Made by a program: the position numbers and the translations under genes. Positions 8,790-17,036 of a DNA stretch of 40,389 nt are shown here, in pieces (position 1 is the first letter of the stretch; each line of letters begins with the position of its first letter). The stretch comes from Equivita sp045641605. GTDB lineage: Bacteria; Actinomycetota; Coriobacteriia; Coriobacteriales; Eggerthellaceae. The DNA is taken from contig JAZUHG010000002.1 in the NCBI GenBank assembly GCA_045641605.1, forward strand, positions 1-40,389, read 5' to 3'. Under the pieces are notes generated by a model that was not told where the DNA came from, did not search any database, and saw only the letters and a list, made by a program, of their open reading frames with translations.

Positions 8790-10658
8790 ATTTTAAGGCT
8801 AGATACACCAGTTACTAAATTGCCTCAGGTGAGTGATGCTAGAAGTCAGGCGCTTGCTGAACTTGGCATTACAAATCTTCGGCAGCTTTTGAATCATTTT
8901 CCAGAAAGATATATTGATCTTAGCGAAGTTTCAACAATCTTAAACGCTCGCATTGGATTTAACTACACAATTAAAGCGAAGGTACATTCCATAGAAGAAA
9001 AGGAGCCCAAGCCTGACCTCAAACTTATTGAGGTAACTTTAACTGACGAAACTGGAACTATGATCGCAACTGCTTTTAATCAAAAGTGGTTGCTTGATAC
9101 AGTTAAGCCCGAAGACACCGTTGCGGTTTCTGGAAAAGTTGAATTTAATTATGGCTTTAAAAGAATGACAAACCCATTTGTGCATGTTCTATCTGAAGAA
9201 GATACCTTAAATGATGTTGCTAAGGTTGTATCTATTCATTCATCTAACGAAAGCATTTCTTCTTCGTGGGTAAGAAACATTGTTGCAAATGCCTTTTCAT
9301 TTTTAGGAAATTTGGATAGCTATGTTCCGGCTTCGTTGTGCGATAAATATAAGCTAATGAATTATTACGATGCGCTTAAGGCTGTACATTTTCCAAATAC
9401 CATGCAAGATTTGGCGAAGGCTAAAAGGACGCTAAAGTATTCACAATTGCTTTTGTATTTTACTTATTGAAACTCAAAGCAAAACTATTTTAATAACGAC
9501 AATCTTATTTTGTGTGAGTTAGCTCAAGATAAAATCGAAAAGAGCATTGAGGCAATTTCGCTTTATAAAGAAAACAAAAAGCAATCTTTAATGTTAATCC
9601 CAAATTCAGTTTCGCTTTTGCAATATAAGAAAGTTTTTGAAGACAAGCTCTCAAAGCTTCATGTTACTTCACAAATTATTGATGAATATACAAGTAAGGA
9701 AAATCGCTGGAAGGCCATCTATGATTTTAATAATGGCGACCTTGATTTATTAGTTGGAACTGCATCTTTGATTGGTGAGGACATCGACAATAAAAATTTA
9801 GGATTGATAGTTGTGGATGAAAAAACAGAATTTAGTCCTCAAGACTTTAATATTTTGGCTAAATTGAACAATGACAATTTGGACGTGATGTATTTAAGTT
9901 CGCGTCCTCTGTCAGACAATCTTGTGAAACTTTTATACCCATCTTCGGAGGTTTCAAGATTTGGTTTTAAACAAAGTGTTAAATGTGAAGTGAGTGTGGA
10001 TGAAAAACAACTTCGCATGAATGCTTACGAAAAAGCTGTTTCGGTTCTAAAGAATAACGGCCAAGCTTTTGTAGCTAGCCCGGATGTTTCTTTCTTGATT
10101 AATGAAATGATTGAGAAGACTTTCAATGGATGAAATATTGAACTTATAAATGACGAGTCGAGCCCTAAAGAAGTCCTAAATGCTTTAAATGATTTTAAAT
10201 CTGGAAAGATTGATGTATTGATTTGTACAAGGGAAGTTGACTTTATTATTGAAGCTTGCAAAGCCTGTGTTGCGATTGTTGAGAATGCTGACAGGCTTGG
10301 AATTAGCAAATTACATCAAATTCGAAATTGCATTATGTCCAGTTCCGAGGATGCAAAGGTATGTTTAATTTCGTCAACTAAGAGGCCAGATACTCTTAAA
10401 AAACTGAACATGATTGGTCAGACAATGGATGGCCAAACTTTAATTAGCAATGACCTAAAAACAAGAGTAGAAGGCGCAAATCTTGGTTTTAATAAATGAG
10501 GTTTTTCATCTCTAAATTTAGTTAATGTCTCCGAAGACGAAGCTATAATATCTACTGCAAATACAGATTCACTTAAGATTATTAAAGACGACACAAAGCT
10601 TGCAAGTAAAGAAAACAATTTGCTTCGTTTTGAAATTTCAAGGATGTTTGAAGGCTAA
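8790..10658 (+). CDS. recG: RecG-like protein with eroded helicase motifs (three TGA read as Trp)
   Basis: Position and sequence identify RecG, but the ATPase core is lost. The joined frame reads TGA 9468, 10131 and 10497 as Trp. It keeps the N-terminal segment LDTPVTKL...LGITNLRQLLNHFPERYIDL and the OB-fold wedge (VTLTDETGTMIATAFNQKWLL). The Q-motif region is missing. Walker A GDVGSGKT is replaced by ELAQDKI. Motif II reads VVDEKTEF instead of a DEQHRF-type box. Motif III TATPIPRT became SSRPLSDN, and the arginine-finger QLRGRVGR became QIRNCIMS. Flanking residues still align (DRLGISKLHQIR, VENA). With the TTG 8820 start it is 612 aa; homology and a GGAG site 5 nt upstream favour ATT 8790 (622 aa). 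The stop overlaps rsmD by 1 nt. Confidence 0.82.
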
Positions 10659-11242
10659 TGAGAATTATTGCTGGGAAATATCGAGGACGTACAATTGATG
10701 TTCCAAAGGGATTAGAAGTAAGACCCACAACTGATCGTGTACGTGAAGCAATGTTTAGTTCGCTTACAAGTTTGAATGTCAATTTTGAAGATGCAATTGT
10801 TTTGGATGCATTTGCGGGAAGTGGAGCCCTCGGCTTCGAAGCCGTTTCTCGCGGAGCAAAATATTTAGTTTCTTACGAGAATAATAAAAAGAACTATGAA
10901 AACCTTGTTAAAAATTATCAAATGTTTAAAGATAGTGATTCTTCAATCAAGCTTATGTTTGCTGATGTTAAAAAGACAAATTTCAATATTGTTTGCAAGG
11001 ATGAAAAGTTTAATTTGTTGTTTTTTGACCCGCCCTATGCAAATAAAGCCAATGAGGTATTAGAAATCTTAAAGGCTTTGGTTAGGGCAAATTGTATTGA
11101 CACGGGAGCAACTATTGTTTATGAGCATTCAACAAAGGATAGTTTTGAACCTTATGTTGAGCTCTTTGCTTTGGAATCATTTAATTTGGTTAATTCAAAA
11201 GTATATAATGATATTTCTGTTGAGTATTTAACGTTGAGCTAG
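10658..11242 (+). CDS. rsmD: 16S rRNA (guanine-966-N2)-methyltransferase RsmD
   Basis: SAM-dependent methyltransferase acting on 16S rRNA G966. The 194-aa product starts MRIIAGKYRGRTI and has VRPTTDRVREAMFSSL (20s-30s), the SAM-binding LDAFAGSGALGFEAVSRGA (49-67) and the catalytic FDPPY at 123-127. Length and motif order are normal. It begins on the last base of the recG stop codon, so translation is coupled. It lies 7 nt before coaD, as is typical in actinobacteria and many Firmicutes. No TGA codons occur. Confidence 0.96.
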   Translation: MRIIAGKYRGRTIDVPKGLEVRPTTDRVREAMFSSLTSLNVNFEDAIVLDAFAGSGALGFEAVSRGAKYLVSYENNKKNYENLVKNYQMFKDSDSSIKLMFADVKKTNFNIVCKDEKFNLLFFDPPYANKANEVLEILKALVRANCIDTGATIVYEHSTKDSFEPYVELFALESFNLVNSKVYNDISVEYLTLS

Positions 11243-11249
11243 GAGACTT

Positions 11250-11690
11250 ATGTCTAAGTGTGTATTTCCAGGAACTTTCGATCCATTTCAAGATGGGCAT
11301 TTAAATATTGCAAGTCGTGCTTCTAAAATTTTTGATGAAGTTGTAATTGGTGTTGCTGTATCTAGCGAAAAAGGTCCAAAGCACTCAATTGAAGATAGAG
11401 TCCAAATTGCTCAAGATAAATGTAATGGGCTTGGAAACGTTACTGTAAAAAGCTTCGATAGCTTGCTTGTCGATTTTGTCAAGGCAGAAGGTGCAAGCTG
11501 CGTGGTGCGGGGTCTTCGGAACTCTAAAGATTTTGACTACGAGTCAAACATGGCTGCTGCTAACAATAAACTCTCAAAAGATATAGATACGCTTTTCTTT
11601 TTGGCGGATCCAAAACTTAAGGATTTGTCTTCGACACAGGTTAGGGAATTGGAAAGCTTTGGCATCGATACCCATAATCTAGTTGAATAA
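11250..11690 (+). CDS. coaD: Phosphopantetheine adenylyltransferase
   Basis: Transfers AMP from ATP to 4'-phosphopantetheine, the fourth step of coenzyme A synthesis. The 146-aa product is slightly short of the usual 155-165. It shows the nucleotidyltransferase GTFDPFxxGHL motif near the N-terminus, VRGLRNSKDFDYESNMAAANNKL in the middle, and LSSTQVRELESFG near the end. ATG 11250 has a GGAG ribosome site. The pairing with rsmD and the following SepIVA-like gene is conserved in actinobacteria. Confidence 0.95.
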   Translation: MSKCVFPGTFDPFQDGHLNIASRASKIFDEVVIGVAVSSEKGPKHSIEDRVQIAQDKCNGLGNVTVKSFDSLLVDFVKAEGASCVVRGLRNSKDFDYESNMAAANNKLSKDIDTLFFLADPKLKDLSSTQVRELESFGIDTHNLVE

Positions 11691-11729
11691 ACTTTCTCTT
11701 TTTATATTTTTGCACAAAATATTGTGTTT

Positions 11730-11740
11730 TATGTTAAAAT
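11730..11740 (+). promoter_or_regulatory. Candidate extended -10 promoter before the SepIVA-like gene
   Basis: TGT-TAAAAT (11732-11740) has the TGn extension just upstream of a -10-like hexamer. A TTGCAC at 11710-11715 lies 19 bp upstream as a possible -35. It sits in the 123-bp gap after coaD, with a 70-nt leader before ATG 11814. No strong terminator for coaD was found. Confidence 0.45.
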
Positions 11741-11813
11741 AACGCCTTGAAGTTAATACTTCAAATTAAAACACTGTGAGTATGATAAACGTAGTTTAAA
11801 GGAAGGAAAAATC

Positions 11814-12290
11814 ATGGATGAAACAGGAGTTTTAGGTCTTTTAGAAGAACTCTCTATTTTAATCGAAGAGGCAAAGCCGGTTTTCGGTCGTTCTCAAATG
11901 AAACAGGTTGAGGCCAATACTGTCCTTGAGATTATTGACGAAATTCGTGAAGTTTTCCCTGGTGAATTCTCTCAGGCTCGCCAAATTGTTCGCGAGCGTC
12001 AGAGTTTACTAGACGATGCCGAAGACGAGGCAAACAGAATGATCGAAGATGCCCGCAGCCAAGCTGTTACAATCGCTAGCGAGCAAGAGATTGTTCGTCT
12101 ATCTCAGCAAAAAGCTGACCAAATCATGGCTGATGCTCGTGAAGTTGAGCGTCAAACACGTGCTGGTGCCGAAGATTATGCTGATGAGGTCTTTGGTCAT
12201 GTAGAGCAAAGTTTAGATAGCTTGCTAAACAATGTTCGTAGATGCCGTGATCGTCTTAACACAAACGCCACGGAAGAATCTGTAGAATAA
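11814..12290 (+). CDS. DivIVA/SepIVA-like coiled-coil protein
   Basis: A 158-aa acidic protein that is almost wholly alpha-helical. Residues about 5-50 form a helical N-terminus (LLEELSILIEEAKPVFG). A long charged coiled coil then contains RQSLLDDAEDEANRMIEDAR and QQKADQIMADAREVERQTR, the kind of heptad pattern seen in DivIVA-related cell-division scaffolds. Between coaD and DUF177, actinobacteria carry SepIVA, a DivIVA-family protein of septation and envelope growth, so context supports a SepIVA-like role. No catalytic motif is seen. It has a good ribosome site (AAGGAAGG). Confidence 0.75.
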   Translation: MDETGVLGLLEELSILIEEAKPVFGRSQMKQVEANTVLEIIDEIREVFPGEFSQARQIVRERQSLLDDAEDEANRMIEDARSQAVTIASEQEIVRLSQQKADQIMADAREVERQTRAGAEDYADEVFGHVEQSLDSLLNNVRRCRDRLNTNATEESVE

Positions 12291-12293
12291 TTA

Positions 12294-12830
12294 TTGAGCG
12301 AAAAAGACGAACACTTAATTATTCATATTTCGCATGATATGTTTAAGCCGTCAGCGTTTAAAACGCTTGACGGCTCTTTTCATGTTAGTTCGCTTGAATC
12401 AAAATCAGACACTTATTCTTTAAAAAAACCAATTTTATACAATGTTACGCTTACAAATACCGGTGATGCATTTTTGCTTACTGGAACTGCCGAAGCCACA
12501 GCCCAAACCTCTTGTTCACGCTGTCTAGAAGATGTAAATATTGACCTAAAGGCTAATATTGATGCGTACTATTTGATTGATCCCCCAGAGACTGAAGAAG
12601 AAAACGAAATAAATGAATTTGAAATTTTGCCAGATGATCATAAGATTCCTTTAGGAGATATTATAAAAGCCACTCTTATAGTTGATGCACCTTCTAAACC
12701 ATTATGCAAGGAAGATTGCAAAGGTTTATGTCCTAAATGTGGTAAAAATTTAAATAATGAATCTTGTTCTTGCTCAGAAGAGCCTGACGAATCAAATCCT
12801 TTCTCTGTATTAAAAGACTTTAAAGTATAA
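12294..12830 (+). CDS. DUF177/YceD family protein
   Basis: A 178-aa protein of the YceD/DUF177 family, linked to 23S rRNA accumulation and usually cotranscribed with rpmF. It starts at TTG 12294, 3 nt after the previous stop, with no clear ribosome site. The core segment TAQTSCSRCLEDVNIDLKA with paired cysteines and the C-terminal zinc-ribbon-like CKGLCPKCGKNLN...CSC are family signatures. Its usual partner rpmF (L32) is absent; an ABC transporter follows 9 nt later. A terminator-like hairpin lies inside its first 30 codons. Confidence 0.85.
   Translation: MSEKDEHLIIHISHDMFKPSAFKTLDGSFHVSSLESKSDTYSLKKPILYNVTLTNTGDAFLLTGTAEATAQTSCSRCLEDVNIDLKANIDAYYLIDPPETEEENEINEFEILPDDHKIPLGDIIKATLIVDAPSKPLCKEDCKGLCPKCGKNLNNESCSCSEEPDESNPFSVLKDFKV
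12346..12380 (+). terminator. Strong hairpin with short U-run inside DUF177 coding sequence
   Basis: AGCCGTCA (from 12346) pairs perfectly with TGACGGCT (ending 12375), and the inner GCGTTT pairs with AAACGC, leaving one unpaired T. CTTTT follows. It is shaped like a rho-independent terminator but falls within codons 18-29 of DUF177. It may attenuate transcription beyond the SepIVA-like gene. The U-run is short, so activity is uncertain. Confidence 0.5.
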
Positions 12831-12839
12831 TAATCCTTC

Positions 12840-14609
12840 ATGGACAATGAAAAGAATACTGTAAGTGCATGAGGAGTTTTTAAGAAGTTTTCTTCTTACT
12901 ATAAACCATATATTGGCATCCTTATTATGGATCTTATTTGTGCTCTTGTGCTTGCTGGTGTTGATCTGGCATTTCCTCAGCTTCTTCGCTTCTTTACTAA
13001 CGATTTTTTCACGCGTCCAGCCGAACAAATTTTAGTAGCGCTATTTCCAATTGCTGTGGCATTTCTTGTTCTTTATATCGTTAGAACTGCTTCTCAATAT
13101 TACATTAGTCGTTGAGGTCATATTATGGGGGCCTCAATGGAAACAGATATGCGTCGCGATTTGTTCCGTCAATTTTCTCGACTTAGTTTTTCTTATTATG
13201 ATAAAAATAAGTCTGGTGATATGGCTTCGCGAATCTTAACCGATTTATTTGAGATTAGTGAACTTGCACATCATGGACCAGAAAATATTTTAATTTGTAG
13301 TTTAAAAATTATTGGATCTTTTGTCTTATTGTTTTTGATAAATGTTCAGCTGACTTTTGTGATGTTAGTTGCAACAATTATTATGGCTGCATATTCTGCA
13401 TGAACCAATTATAAAAGACGCACTATTTTTACTGCTAATAGGCAACGTATGGGACAAATGAATTCACAAATTACAGACAGTATTGGAGGAATTAAAACTG
13501 TTCAATCATTCGGCAATGAAAAAGGCGAACTTAAAAAATTCGGAAACATTAACGATAAATATCTTGATACAAAAAAGGAAAGCTACAAATTCATAGCAAA
13601 GTTTAATGCCGCAAATTCTCTTTTCCAAGGTGTGCTATATACAGTTACGATTGTAGGTGGAGGATACTGTGTTGCTACAGGTACACTTGCTGTTCATGAG
13701 CTTGCAATTTTTGCATTATATATTGGAATTTTTATTGCTCCAATTGAACAGCTAATAAATTTTGCAGAGACATTTCAAAAAGGATATGCTGGTTTTAGAA
13801 GGTTCATCGAAGTTATGGCAGAAGTCCCCGATGTTAAAGAAAAGCCAGATGCAATTGACATTCCAAAAGATATCAAAACAAATATCGAATACAAAGACGT
13901 TCATTTTTCTTACAAAAACGATAATGATAAAACTGTAGCCATAAAAGGTCTTAATCTAAAAATTGATCAGTCTCAAAAGATAGCATTGGTAGGTCCATCT
14001 GGCGAAGGCAAGTCTACAACTTGTTCGCTCCTTCCACGTTTTTATGATGTAGACTCTGGTTCCATCAGCATTGGTGGTTATGATATTCGCGATTTTAAGA
14101 TTGACCCTCTTCGTCATATGATTGGTATTGTGCAACAAGATGTTTATCTCTTTGATGGAAGTATTGCTCAAAATATTTCTTATGGTCTTAGTAACATAAC
14201 AAACGATGACATTATCAAGGCTGCCATTGCTGCGGATATTCATGACTTTGTTAAAGCTTTGCCAGAAGGATACGACACGAAGGTTGGTGAGAGAGGAGCT
14301 CGTTTATCAGGAGGTCAAAAGCAACGTATTGCAGTAGCTCGTCTGTTCCTTCGTGACCCTAAGATTATTATTCTGGACGAAGCCACAAGTGCGCTCGACA
14401 ATGAAAGTGAAGCAAACGTGCAAGATTCGCTTGATCGTTTATGTAAGGGGCGCACTACAATAGTTATTGCCCACCGATTATCTACTATTAAATCGGTTGA
14501 TAAAATTGCAGTTATCCATGATGGGCAAGTTGCCGAATTTGGTACCCATGAAGAATTGTTATCTAAAAACGGAATTTACTCTAACTATTACAACTTACAA
14601 TTTAATTAA
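12840..14609 (+). CDS. ABC exporter, fused membrane and ATPase domains (three TGA read as Trp)
   Basis: Half-transporter of the MsbA/multidrug exporter type, 589 aa once TGA at 12870, 13113 and 13401 are read as Trp11, Trp92 and Trp188. The Trp at 92 (ISR-W-GHIMGASMETDMRRDLF) matches the well-known YWGHxMG motif after TM2. About six transmembrane helices occupy residues 20-310. The ATPase domain has Walker A GPSGEGKST (385-393), signature LSGGQ (489-493), Walker B IIILDE (509-514) and the switch His in IAHRLST. The substrate cannot be told; lipid or drug export is typical. The frame is intact, so this is not a pseudogene. Confidence 0.93.
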
Positions 14610-14613
14610 TATG

Positions 14614-14619
14614 TATAAT
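14614..14619 (+). promoter_or_regulatory. Possible -10 box just before ligA
   Basis: A perfect TATAAT lies only 8 bp upstream of the ligA ATG. If used, transcription would start at about the A of the start codon, giving a leaderless mRNA. No good -35 is seen, and it may be chance in AT-rich sequence. Confidence 0.3.
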
Positions 14620-14626
14620 AAGGCGT

Positions 14627-16735
14627 ATGGAAGATCTTTTTAGTCAAGTAAATATTGATGCAAATATTGATACAGAGTCTCTTTCTGAGGAAGAGGCGAA
14701 GTCGAAGATTTTGCAATTACGTAAAGAAATTGAGCACCACACATACTTATACTATGCCCAGGATGAGCCAGAGATTTCCGATGGAGCTTACGACTCGCTC
14801 ATGCGTGCCCTTCGAAAACTTGAGGATGCTTTCCCGCAATTCCAAGATCCCAATTCCCCAACAATGCGCGTTGGTGGATATGTTGGTGAGGCTTTTGCTC
14901 CCGTTAAACATCAAGTTAAAATGTATTCGCTAGACAATGCGATGGATCTTGATGAGCTTGATGACTGAATGCAAAAAATTGAAGACGAATTTGGCACTTT
15001 TGTGCCTCTAATGTGCGAACTAAAAATTGACGGCTCTTCAATAGCTTTAACTTATGAAAATGGCTCGCTCATTAGAGCAGCAACTAGAGGCGATGGAGTT
15101 ACTGGAGAAGATGTAACAGCCAATATGCGTACTGTACGTGATGTTCCGCTAAATCTTCGAGGAGATAACTTGGAAGGCACAATTGAGCTTCGTGGCGAAG
15201 TTTATATGCCAAAGCAAAGTTTTGATACTTTAAATGAAGCTGCTGTTGCAGAAGGCAATCACAAATTTGCAAATCCAAGAAATGCTGCTGCTGGTAGCCT
15301 TCGCCAGAAGGATCCTACAATTACTAAGAACCGCGATTTAGCAACATTTATATATAGCGTCGCAGACGCTAACATATTAGGAAGCAAAGTTCAAAGTCAA
15401 CAAGAACTATTAAATTGACTAAAGTCGGCTGGTTTTCATGTTAATCCTGATATCACGCTTTGCGCCTCGCGAAGTGAAGTAAAATACTTTTGCAAAGCAG
15501 CCATAGAAAAGCGCGATGCTCTAGCATACGAAATTGATGGAGTTGTTGTTAAAGTCAATGATTTTGATAAGCAAACTAGGATGGGATTTACTTCGCGTGC
15601 ACCAAAATGGGCAATTGCTTTTAAGTTTCCTCCAGAGGAAAAAGCAACTCTTCTAAAAGATATTACAGTTCAAGTTGGACGCACGGGTGTCTTGACTCCT
15701 GTTGCTGAGCTAGAACCTGTTAGCTTGGCGGGAACTATTGTTAGCCGAGCAACCTTACATAATTTAGACGAAGTTCGTCGTAAGGATGTTCGCATTGGCG
15801 ATACTGTTATCGTTCATAAAGCCGGAGATATTATTCCTGAGGTTGTTGGGCCTGTTAAATCTTCCCGTCCTGCTGATGCAATAGAATGGAAAATGCCTGA
15901 TACATGCCCTAGTTGTGGTAGCCCTGTTGTTAAAGATAGCGACGGAGTTGCAATTCGATGTGTTTCGGCCGAGTGTCCAAAACAACTTCGCGAGCGAATA
16001 GCTCACTGGGTCAGCCGTAAGGCTTTAGACATTGATGGCTTAGGTCCTGAATTGATTAATTTATTAATCGATTCAGACCTAGTTCATGATGTCGCAGATT
16101 TGTATAAACTTAGTGAATCTGAGATTGCTTCTTTATCTCGAGGTCGTCAGAATGTTGATGGTGAAGATATTCTAGTAGGACATACAGTTTCGAAGAAACT
16201 GATTGTTGCAATTGAGGAAAGCAAACAGCGTAGTTTTTCCCGTGTACTACATGGCTTAGGAATCCGAAATGTCGGTGAAATAGCAGCTGAGTTGCTTGTT
16301 TCAAATTTTCCAACATTAGAAAAATTAGTTGCCGCTTCAGTTGAGGATCTATCTCAAACAGAAGGTATTGGTCCTGTTATGGCTGAAAACATTTCTTCAT
16401 TCTTTAAAAATGAACAGAACCTCGACCTTATAAAACGTCTTCAGAATGCTGGGTTATGTTTTGATGATCGAGAGCTTTTGCTCGCTAATGAATCAGCTGA
16501 TAAACCACTAGATGGTAAGACTTATGTGTTGACCGGTACATTAACCGAAAGTGGAATGAGTCGCGACGAAGCTGGCGCAAAGTTAAAAGCCTTAGGAGCC
16601 AAAGTATCGGGAAGTGTCTCTTCTAAAACAACTGCAGTCATTGCTGGCGAAGCAGCAGGATCCAAACTCACGAAAGCCCAAGAGTTGGGGATTCCTGTTC
16701 TGAGCGAACAAGACTTCTTAGAACTTATTAAATAA
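14627..16735 (+). CDS. ligA: NAD-dependent DNA ligase LigA (two TGA read as Trp)
   Basis: Joins nicks in DNA using NAD. The joined 702-aa frame reads TGA 14966 (Trp114, LDD-W-MQKIEDEF) and TGA 15416 (Trp264, LLN-W-LKSAGF); both are Trp positions in the family. Domains in order: Ia (about 25-90), adenylation with the nucleophile Lys133 in CELKIDGSS, OB fold (FPPEEKATLLKDITVQVGRTG), zinc finger CPSC...C....CP, helix-hairpin-helix repeats (GIGPVMAENI) and a C-terminal BRCT domain (DGKTYVLTGTL). All domains are complete. It ends 31 bp before the left end of a structured repeat element. Confidence 0.96.
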
Positions 16736-16766
16736 TTGGATATATTTGAGATGTCGTTTCTGGTGT

Positions 16767-16876
16767 GAGAGATTTCGAATATGATATTTCGAAACCCCTG
16801 CAGCGCTGAAGATTAGCAGGCGAATGCACGAGGATATACCGCGAAGCCGTTGAGAAATACATATTCGAAATCTCTC
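16767..16876. repeat. Structured repeat element, copy C
   Basis: A 110-bp element with perfect 16-bp terminal inverted repeats, GAGAGATTTCGAATAT at 16767-16782 and its complement at 16861-16876. Between them is a GC-rich core (CCCCTGCAGCGC ... TATACCGCGAAGCC) shared with copies at 20.9 and 22.6 kb. The terminal repeats differ from the other copies, but both arms change together, keeping the stem paired. It contains no ORF. It resembles a MITE or REP-like element sitting at the 3' end of ligA. Confidence 0.85.
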
Positions 16877-16916
16877 CTACAAAAACTTAAAAAAAATTAA
16901 AATTCTCGGAAATTTT

Positions 16917-16976
16917 TATAATAAGTATAGTACTATATGTATACTTTTCGCACACTCAAACCACAATATATAGTGG
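16917..16976 (+). promoter_or_regulatory. nrdD control region: -10 box and NrdR boxes
   Basis: TATAAT at 16917-16922 is a likely -10. CCACAATATATAGTGG at 16961-16976 matches the NrdR box consensus (aCACwATATATwGTGt). A weaker box centred at about 16937 (GTACTATATGTATAC) lies 31-32 bp upstream, about three helical turns, the usual spacing of NrdR pairs. NrdR represses ribonucleotide reductase genes when dATP is high. The boxes lie downstream of the -10, consistent with repression of the nrdDG operon. Confidence 0.7.
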
Positions 16977-17036
16977 TTTTCGCGAAAAACCAGGTAGATT
17001 TGATAATTGTTGATTAAACGCAAAGAGGAGGACTAA

